A DNA stretch of 64,000 nucleotides from DAIOEK01 sp963721445. Its GTDB lineage: Bacteria; Chloroflexota; Anaerolineae; Anaerolineales; Anaerolineaceae. Position numbers and translations under genes: made by a program. This document shows positions 25,458-35,086 of the stretch, one piece after another. The stretch spans positions 1,674,001-1,738,000 of the forward strand of contig CAVRIZ010000005.1 of the NCBI GenBank assembly GCA_963721445.1, written 5' to 3'. Within the stretch, counting starts at the first letter, position 1. Every line of letters starts with the position of its first letter. The notes below the pieces were generated by a model that made no database searches, was not told the origin of the DNA, and worked only from the letters and a program-made list of their open reading frames with translations.

Positions 25458-26438
25458 ATGACTGGATTAATCTCTGATCGCTCTTCGTTGACTCGTTTCG
25501 CATGGCTTTCCATCGCGGCAGCTTTGATTACGATCATTCTAAAAGCCGTTGCCTATTTTCTAACCGGCTCTGTTGGGTTGTTATCCGACGCCCTGGAATC
25601 GATCGTGAATCTGGTAGGCGCCATAATGGCATTGACTATGCTTACCATTGCCGCCCGACCGGAAGATGAAGACCACGCCTATGGTCACAGCAAGGCGGAA
25701 TACTTCTCAAGCGGTGTAGAGGGATCATTGATTATGGTAGCGGCTTTCAGTATCGGTTATGCTGCCATTCAACGGATACTCGTTCCCAAAGAGTTGGAAC
25801 AGATTGGCCTTGGTTTGGGAGTATCTGTGGTGGCATCCCTGGTCAATTTGGGGGTCTCATTGGTGCTCCTGCGCGCATCCAAAGACTATCAATCCATAAC
25901 ATTGAAGGCAAACGCCCAACATCTGTTAACTGACGTGTGGACGTCCGGTGGGGTATTAGTCGGAGTCGGCGCGGTTGCCATTACAGGTTGGAATATCCTG
26001 GATCCACTGGTAGCATTGGTGGTCGCCGCGAATATTATCCGAACCGGTGTGTCCATCGTCCGGCAATCTGTTTCCGGTCTGATGGATTCAGCCTGGCCTG
26101 TCGAGGAACAAACGACCCTTCAGCAGGTACTCAAGCCTTACCTTAAGGATGGCGTGCAAGTGCATGCGCTGCGAACACGGCAGGCGGGTGCTCGGCGTTT
26201 TGTCACCTTCCATGTGTTGGTTCCGGATGAATGGACCGTTGATCACGGCCATCGGTTGTTGGAACAGATGGAAGCCAGCATTCGGAAGGAAATCCCGAGT
26301 GTCAACATCGTCACCCATATGGAGCCTATTAATGATCCGTCATCCTGGAATGATGTTGCATTAGATCGGGTCGATAGTGCTCCTATCGTAACCGAACAAG
26401 TCGAAGAACCTCAAATGGATATAGATAAGAAAGATTAG
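25458..26438 (+). CDS. cation diffusion facilitator family transporter
   Basis: A 326-residue CDF exporter of divalent metal ions. Six spans are followed by a cytoplasmic domain of about 90 residues (DGVQVHALRTRQAGARRFVT, VNIVTHMEP). Metal-site motifs are SVGLLSDALESIVNLVG in span 2, HAYGHSKAEYF in the loop after span 2, and AQHLLTDVWTSGGVLVG in span 5 (H-x3-D). It uses proton exchange to remove Zn2+, Fe2+ or Mn2+ from the cytoplasm; the metal cannot be settled from sequence. Confidence 0.9.
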   Translation: MTGLISDRSSLTRFAWLSIAAALITIILKAVAYFLTGSVGLLSDALESIVNLVGAIMALTMLTIAARPEDEDHAYGHSKAEYFSSGVEGSLIMVAAFSIGYAAIQRILVPKELEQIGLGLGVSVVASLVNLGVSLVLLRASKDYQSITLKANAQHLLTDVWTSGGVLVGVGAVAITGWNILDPLVALVVAANIIRTGVSIVRQSVSGLMDSAWPVEEQTTLQQVLKPYLKDGVQVHALRTRQAGARRFVTFHVLVPDEWTVDHGHRLLEQMEASIRKEIPSVNIVTHMEPINDPSSWNDVALDRVDSAPIVTEQVEEPQMDIDKKD

Positions 26439-26468
26439 AGATTGGTTCTATTTGATAATCAGCAGAAG

Positions 26469-26493
26469 GCCGGGTGATTAGTCACCCAGCTTT
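26469..26493 (+). terminator. terminator after the cation exporter
   Basis: GGGTGA (26472-26477), loop TTAG, TCACCC (26482-26487), extended by a GC pair at each end and followed by TTTC. It sits between convergent genes. Confidence 0.7.
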
Positions 26494-26531
26494 CTAATTT
26501 ACTCACCAATTCTCAAATACTAAGCGATTGA

Positions 26532-27320
26532 TCAAATAGAAGAACTTCGATCTCGTTCAATCAGCAATTTCAAAGCATCCACTGCGACCCGGATAACTCG
26601 GTCTGGATCAAATTCCGCCATCTTCTTGGCATTATCCCCAACCTGCAATTCGCCCAGGTCAGAGTCGTTGATCATCAGCATGGTGCCTCCGGCACGTTTC
26701 CGATAGATGGACGAGAGGATGAAGATCACAGAGGATTCCATCTCAGAACAAATGGCTCCACCAGCAACCCAGGCTTTCCATCGTTCTTCCAAACGATCGG
26801 CCATGGGCATTCTGGTTCTTTCAACTTCGCCGTAGAAAGAGTCTTTGCATTGGGAGATACCCAAATGGTAACGATAGCCCAGCTTGTTTGCGGCTTCCCG
26901 TAGTGCCCGGACAACGTCCGGGTTTGCAACCGCTGGGAATTCAACGGGTAGGTATTGACTGCTTGTTCCTTCGTCGCGAATAGCTGCGGTCACGATGGCG
27001 ATGTCGCCCATGCGTGCTTCCGGTTGCATGGCTCCGGAACTGCCTACTCGAATAAACGTATCTGCCCCCACGTCAACCAATTCTTCCACAGCGATGGCTG
27101 TCGATGGACAACCGATCCCAGTGGAAACCACGGAAACTTTCTCGCCGTGCAAATAGCCTGACCATGTCACATATTCCCGGTTTTGTGCGACAAAGTAGGG
27201 TTGGTCAAAGAATGCTGCGATTTTTTCACAACGAGCTGGATCTCCAGGAAGGAGGACATACTTGCCTACATCTCCGTCTTTGATGTGTAAATGAAACGCC
27301 AGACCTTCTTCATTCCTCAT
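26532..27320 (-). CDS. nucleoside phosphorylase (uridine phosphorylase-like)
   Basis: A 262-residue nucleoside phosphorylase of the NP-I (Udp/DeoD) family. It splits nucleosides with phosphate to base and ribose-1-phosphate. Evidence: HIKDGDVGKYVLLPGDPARCEKIA at the start, the phosphate-site arginine in FIRVGSSGAM, and ICSEMESS, the family's ribose-binding motif. A longer frame begins at 27362, but AGAGG ahead of ATG 27320 and the conserved beginning favour the shorter start. It works in nucleoside salvage; it is a single gene. Confidence 0.88.
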   Translation of the reverse strand: MRNEEGLAFHLHIKDGDVGKYVLLPGDPARCEKIAAFFDQPYFVAQNREYVTWSGYLHGEKVSVVSTGIGCPSTAIAVEELVDVGADTFIRVGSSGAMQPEARMGDIAIVTAAIRDEGTSSQYLPVEFPAVANPDVVRALREAANKLGYRYHLGISQCKDSFYGEVERTRMPMADRLEERWKAWVAGGAICSEMESSVIFILSSIYRKRAGGTMLMINDSDLGELQVGDNAKKMAEFDPDRVIRVAVDALKLLIERDRSSSI

Positions 27321-27432
27321 ATTCGCCTCTAGTGGAAAGGATGGAATCTGATTATAGCCCAATCCTTGATACCGGTCCTTTTATTTTGAAAATCCGTGGA
27401 CATCTTACGGAAATTCCTCCGAATTATGCTAC

Positions 27433-27461
27433 TTGTCTTCCCCTTTCGCTATTGTTAAAAT
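27433..27461 (+). promoter_or_regulatory. promoter of the GNAT gene
   Basis: TTGTCT (27433-27438), 17-base spacer, TAAAAT (27456-27461), about 27 bases before the start codon at 27489. Confidence 0.55.
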
Positions 27462-27488
27462 GAACGATACACCTTTAAGTGAAGCAGC

Positions 27489-28076
27489 ATGGATCCAATT
27501 CAAATTCAATTGTTCCTGGCGGAAAATCATAAAGCAGATGCTGCTCGAATTTTGTATGATGCTTTCCAACGTAAATTGTTTCCGCTGCTCCACAATCCAG
27601 AGAAAATACAAAATTTAGTTGCCCGGGGAATGAATCCTGCGTATGTGGTCAGTGCCATATCGGGAGATACACTTTTAGGTGTTGCGGGATTGGATTATCG
27701 TGGGAAGAGATTTTGCAGTCCAACCGTGAAAAGTTGCATTAATCAGCTCGGATTTTGGAAGGGACTGCCCGGTTGGATCGTCTTGAATTTATTTACGAAA
27801 GGAACCTGCCCGGCTACTGATTTACGGATCTCTGTCCTGGCTGTAGAATCTAGATTGAGAGGACAAGGAATTGGTACCAGGCTGATCCAAAGTGTCCTGG
27901 AGTTCGCGAAGACGAATGGTTTTCTGGCGGTGAGGTTGGAAGTGGTGGATACCAATCCTTCCGCTCTCCGTTTATACGAACGAATGAGTTTCAGAGCTAT
28001 CCGGACCATTCATCTTGGAATATTCAAGAATTGGTTGGGCTTTTCCGCGGAAACTGAAATGATCCATAAATTCTGA
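27489..28076 (+). CDS. GNAT family N-acetyltransferase
   Basis: A 195-residue GNAT acetyltransferase. The acetyl-CoA-binding strand and loop are LRISVLAVESRLRGQGIGTRLIQ (split here by the V-x-x-x-x-R-G-x-G motif), followed by LEVVDTNPSALRLYERMSF. The N-terminal 90 residues are variable, and the FWKGLPGWIVLN insertion is hydrophobic. The acceptor substrate is unknown. It is divergent from the nucleoside phosphorylase. Confidence 0.85.
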   Translation: MDPIQIQLFLAENHKADAARILYDAFQRKLFPLLHNPEKIQNLVARGMNPAYVVSAISGDTLLGVAGLDYRGKRFCSPTVKSCINQLGFWKGLPGWIVLNLFTKGTCPATDLRISVLAVESRLRGQGIGTRLIQSVLEFAKTNGFLAVRLEVVDTNPSALRLYERMSFRAIRTIHLGIFKNWLGFSAETEMIHKF

Positions 28077-28207
28077 TCTCCTTATTTGTACGGAATTATT
28101 TACGCCAATTAAATTCCAAAATTCAGCCTTCATAGAGTATATTAAAAGCCTATGCGGTGATGACCTATCGTGTGGTCTGACCCGCTTTTGAGGAGTGGAC
28201 CAGATCT

Positions 28208-29452
28208 ATGTTTGACATTCGGACAATCACAATTGGCATAATGTCGCTCAACTTATTATTGGCAATAGTGATGGTGATCTATTGGCGGACACAAAAAACC
28301 TATCCTGGATTTGGTTTTTGGTCTTTGGCGAACATCATCTCTGCACTAGCTTATCTACTGTATGGATTACGCGGTATGATACCCGGAATATTCTCCATTG
28401 TCTTTGCCACTACGTTCGCCGCACTTGCCTATATTCTGAGGATGGAAGCTGTTCGTTATTTCTATGGCAAGCGAAAATGGCTTAGATCGAGTATCCCATT
28501 TGTCCTAGTCTTCACCGGGCTCTTTATCTACTTCACTGAAGTGAGAGACAGCGCTGTGATCCGAAATACCATCCTCACGATCTCAGTCATTATTTACTCG
28601 ATTGCCTGTATCTACTTGTTAATTAAACTTGCTACCCCAACTCAAAAAATAATCAATTATTCAATCGCCTTCTTTTTATTCATTTATTGTGTAATCATGA
28701 TCACCCGGGTGGTTGTTTGGTGGATGAATCCGACCGTACGAAATTTGTTGGCGCAAACACCTGTCAATATTATCTTTGCCTATTATGAAATTGTTGCTCA
28801 TGTCGGTACTACCATTCTTTTCCTAATGCTGAACACACAACAGTTTTCCAGCGATCTATTGATCACTCAAAAAGAGCTTGAAAACTTGGCGACCATTGAT
28901 TCTCTTACCAAGGTGAATAATCGGCGTATGTTTTTTGAATTGGGAACTCTGGATTTCTTGCGTTCAGTCAGGTTGAATCATCCATTTTCACTCTTGACCT
29001 TTGATATAGACTTTTTTAAGGAGGTTAATGACACATACGGTCATGCCGCGGGTGATATGGTCCTTCGAAATTCCCTACAGATCATTAAAAATAGCATACG
29101 CGATATTGATGTTCTGGGACGGACTGGCGGAGATGAGTTCGCCATCTGCTTCCCAGAGACTTCACTGGCTGGCGCAATGGAGGCCGGCAGGAGGATTCAA
29201 CTTTCGTTATCCGCCAGCGAATTTAGCTGGGAGGGTCACCCAATCACGGTAACTCTCAGTATTGGAATCGCCGAATTGTCAAAAATTGATATGAATTTTG
29301 ACGAGCTGATCCAGCGTTCTGACCAGTTGTTGTATTCTGCAAAACGAGCTGGTAGGAACCAAATATTCACGGACAGATTAAATCCGATTTTGAATGAGGA
29401 TGCCTTTGTCCAGATCGATGGCGAAATGGATACGTCCCAGATTCCCGTATAA
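28208..29452 (+). CDS. membrane diguanylate cyclase (GGDEF)
   Basis: A 414-residue signalling protein that makes cyclic di-GMP from two GTP. Residues 1-215 contain about seven membrane spans and no extracytoplasmic loop large enough for a known sensor. Residues about 235-395 are a GGDEF domain: TIDSLTKVNNRRMF at the start, DIDFFKEVNDTYGHAAGD for nucleotide and metal binding, GRTGGDEFAI at the active site and SIGIAEL near the end. The product-inhibition site R-D-I-D lies five residues before GGDEF, so feedback control is likely. No EAL domain is present. Confidence 0.93.
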   Translation: MFDIRTITIGIMSLNLLLAIVMVIYWRTQKTYPGFGFWSLANIISALAYLLYGLRGMIPGIFSIVFATTFAALAYILRMEAVRYFYGKRKWLRSSIPFVLVFTGLFIYFTEVRDSAVIRNTILTISVIIYSIACIYLLIKLATPTQKIINYSIAFFLFIYCVIMITRVVVWWMNPTVRNLLAQTPVNIIFAYYEIVAHVGTTILFLMLNTQQFSSDLLITQKELENLATIDSLTKVNNRRMFFELGTLDFLRSVRLNHPFSLLTFDIDFFKEVNDTYGHAAGDMVLRNSLQIIKNSIRDIDVLGRTGGDEFAICFPETSLAGAMEAGRRIQLSLSASEFSWEGHPITVTLSIGIAELSKIDMNFDELIQRSDQLLYSAKRAGRNQIFTDRLNPILNEDAFVQIDGEMDTSQIPV

Positions 29453-29582
29453 TATTGATGGATAGAAAAGAGAATAAAACGAATAGATCTTCCAGGAACT
29501 AATAGAGGATCGGATTTTCACGCAGCTAACGGTCGTCCATTATTATTTGATTCTATTCACATTAAGAAGAAAAGGGTAAAAG

Positions 29583-30020
29583 ATGGCTGATTTCCTGTTT
29601 CTTGCGTTGGTTGGTGTGCTTGGTGGGGTGGCAGTCGGTATCCAGTCACCGATTGCGGGGGCGATGGGTCAGAAGATCGGAGGAACAGCCAGCAGTCTAA
29701 TTGTGCATCTTAGCGGCATGATCCTCTCCGCATTGTTATTATGGGTGAAAGGAGGTGAAAGGATCCGGGAATGGCATACATTGCCCTGGTATATGCTCGG
29801 CGCTGGAGTCTTTGGCGTTATCCTGTACCAGACAATCAATATAGTCCTGCCCAAGTTGGGAAGCACCCTGATGATCACCCTGATCATTAGTGGTCAGTTG
29901 GTCACAGGAGTAGTCATCGATCATTTTGGCTGGCTGGGTGTGACGACGCGTCCAATCGACCTTCCAAGAATTATCGGGGTCATTGCTTTACTTCTGGGAG
30001 GGTATTTGATAGCGAAGTAG
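29583..30020 (+). CDS. YdcZ/DUF606-family DMT transporter
   Basis: A 145-residue protein with five predicted spans belonging to the DUF606 (YdcZ) branch of the drug/metabolite transporter superfamily. Typical features are ALVGVLGGVAVGIQSPIAG at the start, QTINIVLPKLGSTLMITLII in the middle and IGVIALLLGGYLIAK at the end. Half-size members often work as dimers. Substrate unknown. It converges on the flavodoxin gene with only four bases between stops. Confidence 0.85.
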   Translation: MADFLFLALVGVLGGVAVGIQSPIAGAMGQKIGGTASSLIVHLSGMILSALLLWVKGGERIREWHTLPWYMLGAGVFGVILYQTINIVLPKLGSTLMITLIISGQLVTGVVIDHFGWLGVTTRPIDLPRIIGVIALLLGGYLIAK

Positions 30021-30024
30021 ATTA

Positions 30025-30525
30025 TTACGATATGGAGATAGCGACACTTTCAGCCCAGGTAGTGATTTCGTCCCATCTACGAAAATCCCCTTCCGGCGCC
30101 TTCATAGCCCGCATGACCAGCTTTTCCATAAAATTATGTTTGCTTGAGTCATACGCGCCTGCGAATAAGCCTTCACTTATTGGTTTGATCTGAGCTCTGA
30201 TCGGATCCAGGTAGCCTTCAACTGTCGATCGATTGGATGGGGTATCCTCTCTCATCGTCAGGCAGACAAGGAACACATAGATGACTTTCTGCTCCAATGT
30301 TGATTTATTCAGCTCAATAAATGCGTTCGCGCCAGTGAAAAAAGTCCCACCTCTGATCCCACTCCCTAGAATAATCGTATCGTAATTGGAAAGGTCTTTC
30401 ACCTGGCTTACCTCCACTACATCGACGGGGATATTTCTCTCAAGCAAGACTTCACCAATCCGTTTCGCAACACCTTCAGTAGATCCTGCCATAGTTGCGT
30501 ATGTAACCAACACTCTCGACCCCAT
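30025..30525 (-). CDS. flavodoxin-domain protein (HemG-like)
   Basis: A 166-residue flavodoxin fold protein of the Flavodoxin_5 group, related to HemG-type protoporphyrinogen oxidase. The FMN phosphate loop is VTYATMAGSTEGVAKRIGEVL at the N-terminus; a later loop GSGIRGGTFFTGANAF is typical. AGGAGGG four bases before ATG 30525 sets the start, nine codons inside the longest frame. It may act as an electron carrier or oxidase; there is no heme-synthesis gene nearby to support a HemG role. Confidence 0.82.
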   Translation of the reverse strand: MGSRVLVTYATMAGSTEGVAKRIGEVLLERNIPVDVVEVSQVKDLSNYDTIILGSGIRGGTFFTGANAFIELNKSTLEQKVIYVFLVCLTMREDTPSNRSTVEGYLDPIRAQIKPISEGLFAGAYDSSKHNFMEKLVMRAMKAPEGDFRRWDEITTWAESVAISIS

Positions 30526-30771
30526 CCAACCCTCCTGGTCTTCCTCTCCCAATTTTGCTTCCGACGGTTATTTTAGATTGTATTCCATCAAAGAGCAAGA
30601 TAAATGGTTAATTGTGACACTCACATCACTTGGATTTTGCAGATTGGACAATTGTCTATTGAATTAAGGTCAAAACGGCATACACTAAAAAGCGTTGCCA
30701 GGGTTGAGCATTTGGATGCTGATTGCTCACTCTGAAATAAACGAATAATTGTGTCATTTAGGGAGGGAAAA

Positions 30772-31461
30772 ATGGATTCTCAACGAATGTCTAACTCTGC
30801 CTTGATCCGTACAGCAGTAGTACGAATCGTTTTATTAGGCGTCTTCATGGTTTTGCTTCTATTCCTGCCGGCTGGAACTTTCCGCTATTGGCAAGCCTGG
30901 GGTTTTCTGGCCATATTATTCATACCTGTTCTCTTTGTTGGGACGTATATATACAAAAACAACAAAGAATTGTTTGAAAGACGCATGCGTGGGGGGGAAA
31001 AGGAATCAAGGCAAAAAGTGATCATTTTCTTTTCCTGGATCTACCTTGTGAGTGGATTTGTTCTGGCGGGGCTGGATCATCGTTTTGGCTGGTCCCAAGT
31101 TCCTATTTGGCTGGTGGTTCTTTCGTATGCCATCATCCTGGCTGGTTATGGGATTGTATTCTGGGTTTTTCGGACAAATACCTTTGCTTCGCGAATTATA
31201 GAAGTTAACCAGGGACAGCGAGTCATCGATACCGGACTTTATGGTGTGGTTCGCCACCCCATGTATCTGGGGTGTATGATCATGTATCTATTTTTCCCGC
31301 TTGGACTCGGTTCGTATTGGGCGTTGATCCCAGGTACTCTCATTATCCCAATCCTGGTTGGACGGATACTGAATGAAGAGACGGTCTTACAGAGAGATCT
31401 GCCGGGTTATTCGGACTATCTGAAAAAAGTTCGGTTTCATTTGATTCCCGGGATCTGGTAA
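30772..31461 (+). CDS. isoprenylcysteine carboxyl methyltransferase-like membrane protein
   Basis: A 229-residue membrane protein with five to six spans of the ICMT/PEMT family. The C-terminal SAM-binding core is VIDTGLYGVVRHPMYLGCM and RILNEETVLQRDLPGYSDYL, ending HLIPGIW. Bacterial members methylate lipids or unknown membrane-associated substrates; no prenyl-protein system is visible here. AGGGAGG six bases before ATG 30772 overrides the in-frame GTG at 30751. Confidence 0.87.
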   Translation: MDSQRMSNSALIRTAVVRIVLLGVFMVLLLFLPAGTFRYWQAWGFLAILFIPVLFVGTYIYKNNKELFERRMRGGEKESRQKVIIFFSWIYLVSGFVLAGLDHRFGWSQVPIWLVVLSYAIILAGYGIVFWVFRTNTFASRIIEVNQGQRVIDTGLYGVVRHPMYLGCMIMYLFFPLGLGSYWALIPGTLIIPILVGRILNEETVLQRDLPGYSDYLKKVRFHLIPGIW

Positions 31462-31519
31462 TCACGAGTTGAATTTTCAAATATCGATAATGCCGGGATT
31501 TCGCGACCGGAAACACTTA

Positions 31520-33799
31520 TTACGGAAATAAGATCTGGATTAAGAGCACGATATTCAAAGTAAGTATGATCAGCGTGCTTGCCCAGGCTAAAATGCTGGT
31601 AATTTTATTATTTACAAACTCTCCCATAATTCGGGGATTATTGGTGAACAATACCAGGGGGATGATCGCAAATGGGAGCTGAAATGAGAGACTTACCTGG
31701 GAAAGAATTAATATCCGAAGCGGGTCCAACCCTAAACCAATAACAATGAGGGACGGGATCATGGTGATCGCACGCCTTAACCAGACATTCATACGCTGGT
31801 GAAGGAAACCTTCCATAATAACCTGTCCTGCCATCGTCGCTGTGGTGGATGACGCCAGCCCAGAAGCAAGTAGGGCAATGGCAAATGCAATCCCGGCTAT
31901 GGGCCCCAATAAGGGTGTGAGGGTCTGGTGGGCAGATTCGAGCGAATATGTATGAAGTCTGCCACCCGAAAACACTGCCGCAGACATGACTAGTATTGCC
32001 GCGTTAACAAAGAACGCGCCATTCAAAGCGACAACTGAATCTAAAATGGCGAAACGGTATACCTGGTGTTTTCGTTTGAGTGAATCGGTAGGTCTGACCC
32101 GAGTTTGAATCAACGCACTGTGCAGATACAGATTATGAGGCATCACTGTCGCGCCGATGATTCCAACCGCTACCAGGGTGGCGCCGATCGGTAACGATGG
32201 AAAAATCAGTCCATGCCCGATTTCTGACCAAACAGGTTTGGACAGCCAGATTTCGGCCATATACACGAATCCGATGATAGCGATCAACCCGACGATAACC
32301 ATCTCCACTTTCCTGAACCCGTACCGTTCCAGAAGTAAGATCAGAGAAATGATGGCACCTGTCAGAAGAGCAGCTGGGAAAAGTGGAATTTTAAAAAGCA
32401 AGTAGAAACCTACTGCGCCTCCAAGAAATTCCGCGAGATCGGTCGCCATCGCAGCAATTTCTGCGGTCACCCAGAGAGAAATGCTCAACCAGCGCGGGTA
32501 GTGATCCCGACAGACAGCCGGAAGTGACTTGCCGGTGGCAATGCCCAGTTTTGCAGACAGGATCTGCAACAGGATTGCCATCATATTCGCCAACAATATC
32601 ACCCAGAGTAATTGATAGCCAAACCTGGCTCCACCTTCGATATCAGTTCCCCAGTTACCTGGATCCATGTAACCAACGCTGATGACAAAAGCCGGACCCA
32701 GAAAAACGAGCGCGCGTTTGATTACGGTAAGACTGCCATATTTCGAGAGAAGCGCCCTGAAATTATCCCATTCCTCACTTAACCACGGACGACGCGGTAG
32801 TGGGATCTCGCGAATACTATCTGCACTTAACTTGATCTGGCTTGCTTCTAACCTGGTCAAGATAAGTTCTTTCCCATTGATACGGTAAGTCACCGGATCA
32901 CCTAATGGATCCGGGCGAAGGGCTGTAATTTCTGCTCCTTCCACCAATCCGGCGGCAATCCAATCCGGTTTTGGCGATTGGGTGTTGAGAAGCCCTAGGA
33001 CTCTGCCCGCCTGTCCAATTTCGATTTCCGAAAGTGGTTTAAACTCCGCGGGAGCATCAACGACAGAAACGAGATTCGCCATAGCTGGTGCGATTGCAAG
33101 CCGTTGCCGCCCGCTCCAGACCAAAACCCGTCCGGGTGTATGTTCATCAACTTCCACCTGGGCACCCGGAGTAAGCCCCAACAGAGATAATTGAGCAAAC
33201 ACTGCTGGAGGTTCATCTTCCACATGGGTGATCAATCCAAGTCGGTGTTCAGGCCAGCGGGTTAACGGAACGCCACTACTATGAGGTGGAAGAGAACCAC
33301 CTTTCGCCGGAATCGGATCACCATGCGGGTCGAACTGGGGGTAACCCAAATCCTCAGCGAGGCGATCGGCTTCTTCAGGAGTAATGACATGTTCACGCCG
33401 CATTGCCTCTTCGTGTAAAACATTAAGAGGCACACCGCCTTTATCAGCGAGGTATCGCTCCCACAACCGATGGGCACGGATTAATTCAATGGCACGTTTT
33501 TCCCCATCGGGAAGGATTTGGATCGCCTCATCTTCAGATAGAACCCAGTTCCGACGCAACAATTCGGACAGAATCAACGACCATCTTTCGGGTTGCAGGT
33601 CAGCGGCACGAATTAAATGGGATGTTGGAATTGAAGCTTGTTCTCTAGTCAGGTGATAGAGGACTTTGATCGTATCTTCGGCAATCTCATCCAACCCCAA
33701 TGAAACTTGTTTGGATTTTCTCCAAAGATTGAAGAGAAAAATTGCCTGGATCAGGATGATCCCGATGAGAATGATAATTACAACTGTCGCTATATTCAT
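31520..33799 (-). CDS. DtxR-like repressor/FeoA/Nramp metal transporter fusion
   Basis: A 759-residue protein joining regulator-like and transporter parts. A single N-terminal span (5-25) leads to a DtxR-type winged helix (about 36-105) and metal-binding dimerisation domain (LWERYLADKGG, NVLHEEAMRREHVITPEEAD, GYPQFDPHGDPIP; 112-165). Two FeoA/SH3-like domains follow (about 180-250 and 255-325). From 345 to the end is a complete Nramp Mn2+/Fe2+ transporter with DPGNWGTDIEGG in span 1 and GATVMPHNLYLH in span 6. The histidine and glutamate ligands of the DtxR part look intact. Anchored to the membrane, this part more likely senses cytoplasmic metal and gates uptake than represses DNA, but that is inference. 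Unknown whether the winged helix binds DNA. Confidence 0.88.
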   Translation of the reverse strand: MNIATVVIIILIGIILIQAIFLFNLWRKSKQVSLGLDEIAEDTIKVLYHLTREQASIPTSHLIRAADLQPERWSLILSELLRRNWVLSEDEAIQILPDGEKRAIELIRAHRLWERYLADKGGVPLNVLHEEAMRREHVITPEEADRLAEDLGYPQFDPHGDPIPAKGGSLPPHSSGVPLTRWPEHRLGLITHVEDEPPAVFAQLSLLGLTPGAQVEVDEHTPGRVLVWSGRQRLAIAPAMANLVSVVDAPAEFKPLSEIEIGQAGRVLGLLNTQSPKPDWIAAGLVEGAEITALRPDPLGDPVTYRINGKELILTRLEASQIKLSADSIREIPLPRRPWLSEEWDNFRALLSKYGSLTVIKRALVFLGPAFVISVGYMDPGNWGTDIEGGARFGYQLLWVILLANMMAILLQILSAKLGIATGKSLPAVCRDHYPRWLSISLWVTAEIAAMATDLAEFLGGAVGFYLLFKIPLFPAALLTGAIISLILLLERYGFRKVEMVIVGLIAIIGFVYMAEIWLSKPVWSEIGHGLIFPSLPIGATLVAVGIIGATVMPHNLYLHSALIQTRVRPTDSLKRKHQVYRFAILDSVVALNGAFFVNAAILVMSAAVFSGGRLHTYSLESAHQTLTPLLGPIAGIAFAIALLASGLASSTTATMAGQVIMEGFLHQRMNVWLRRAITMIPSLIVIGLGLDPLRILILSQVSLSFQLPFAIIPLVLFTNNPRIMGEFVNNKITSILAWASTLIILTLNIVLLIQILFP

Positions 33800-33996
33800 A
33801 CACCCACACTAATCAAGACAGATAATTAATTATCAACCCGTAAACCATTTTCGGGAAGTAATTATCCTATCCTGTGTCAGGTTTGATGGACTGCGGTTCG
33901 GTTTTTGAATCCATTACATCATCATTATTTTAACCTTAAATAACTGGATCATATTTTAAATTGAGGCATAGTTGCTATCATGAAAATAGCATGCGC

Positions 33997-34025
33997 TTGA
34001 CTTGAGAATCTGCATCATATACAAT
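33997..34025 (+). promoter_or_regulatory. promoter of the six-gene MutL operon
   Basis: TTGACT (33997-34002), 17-base spacer, TACAAT (34020-34025), about 63 bases before the first start codon at 34089. Both elements match consensus in five of six positions. Confidence 0.75.
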
Positions 34026-34088
34026 CAATGTTAAGATGCCCAGCCAGCATGCTGGTCTGTTTTGGATTCATCTTAAAAGGATCATCGC

Positions 34089-34343
34089 ATGAGTACCAGT
34101 CAGGCGTTCAGGCAGAATTGGGTGGATACAGTGCGCAACTCAGGGGTGACAGATTTATCTGTTGCGCTTTTGGAAGCTGTCTCCCCAATTACACTCCTCG
34201 GTGCTCAGATCGTCATGATCGGTCAACCTGTGCTTTCGACATTGTTTCCGGCTGCGCGCTGGGATGAACTGATTAAACTCCTCGAAGATCGACAGGAATA
34301 TCAGGCGTTCATCCAGGCTATTAGAGAGGATCCTGCAGGATAA
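34089..34343 (+). CDS. 84-residue protein, first gene of the MutL operon
   Basis: A small protein with no recognised family: a polar N-terminus (MSTSQAFRQNWVDTVRNSG), a hydrophobic centre (LSVALLEAVSPITLLGAQIV) that could lie in or on the membrane, and a charged C-terminal helix (WDELIKLLEDRQEYQAFIQA). Its TAA overlaps the next ATG (TAATG), so translation is coupled to the DUF6754 gene. Position as first gene after a good promoter argues that it is expressed. Confidence 0.65.
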   Translation: MSTSQAFRQNWVDTVRNSGVTDLSVALLEAVSPITLLGAQIVMIGQPVLSTLFPAARWDELIKLLEDRQEYQAFIQAIREDPAG

Positions 34344-35086
34344 TGGATACGATCATCGGTTTATTCGTGGTCATCCTAACTCTGGTTTTGATGGGGTTCT
34401 TTTCGATTCTTGATCGCAAACGAGTAAGGATCAATTTCCGGCAAATCCCTTCCCTGGAGAGCTTGCAGAAATCCATTAACCTGGTTGTTGAAGGGGGAAA
34501 GGGCATCCATATTTCTCTCGGAAGAGGTGGATTATTCTCCCCTCATTTTGCCGGATCTCTCGTTGCGCTCAACCTATTGAAATACATAACCAAACAATCG
34601 CTGAATGGTGATATCCCACCTCTGGCTACCAGTGGTGATGGATTGGTGAATATCTTGAGCCAGGAAACATTGGAGTTTGCCTACCTGCGTTCCCACCTTC
34701 CGGAAGGATATGGCATATCGGGGTCACAGGTTACTGGGGTGACCCCATTTTCGTATATCGCAGGAGCTATGCTTGCCCAACGTGACGAAAGCCAGGCAGT
34801 TATGCTGATAACCGGGCATTATGGGGCAGAGGCTGCGCTGCTGGCTGATATGGCAGAACGAAGTCGTTCCCATACGATCAGCGGCACAGACGATTTATCT
34901 GCACAAGCCATGCTTTTTGTCACGACCCGCGCTCCTCTAATTGGTGAAGAATATTTTGCGGCTGGGGCATACACGCATGCCTCGTTATCTCACACTTCCA
35001 GTTTGAAAACTCAGGATGCATTACGGGTCCTGCTTGTATTGGGGTTGGTGATCGCAGCGATATTGAAGGTGGCGGGGGTATTGTGA
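34343..35086 (+). CDS. DUF6754-like membrane protein
   Basis: A 247-residue protein with one N-terminal span (4-24) and one C-terminal span (about 228-245) around a soluble domain. The domain contains GGKGIHISLGRGGLFSPHFA, ATSGDGLVNILSQ, AGAMLAQRDESQAVMLITGH and GEEYFAAGAYTHASLSH, the pattern remembered for DUF6754. The domain's side of the membrane is not certain. Function is unknown. It overlaps the gene before by one base and the next by four, showing tight translational coupling. Confidence 0.75.
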   Translation: MDTIIGLFVVILTLVLMGFFSILDRKRVRINFRQIPSLESLQKSINLVVEGGKGIHISLGRGGLFSPHFAGSLVALNLLKYITKQSLNGDIPPLATSGDGLVNILSQETLEFAYLRSHLPEGYGISGSQVTGVTPFSYIAGAMLAQRDESQAVMLITGHYGAEAALLADMAERSRSHTISGTDDLSAQAMLFVTTRAPLIGEEYFAAGAYTHASLSHTSSLKTQDALRVLLVLGLVIAAILKVAGVL

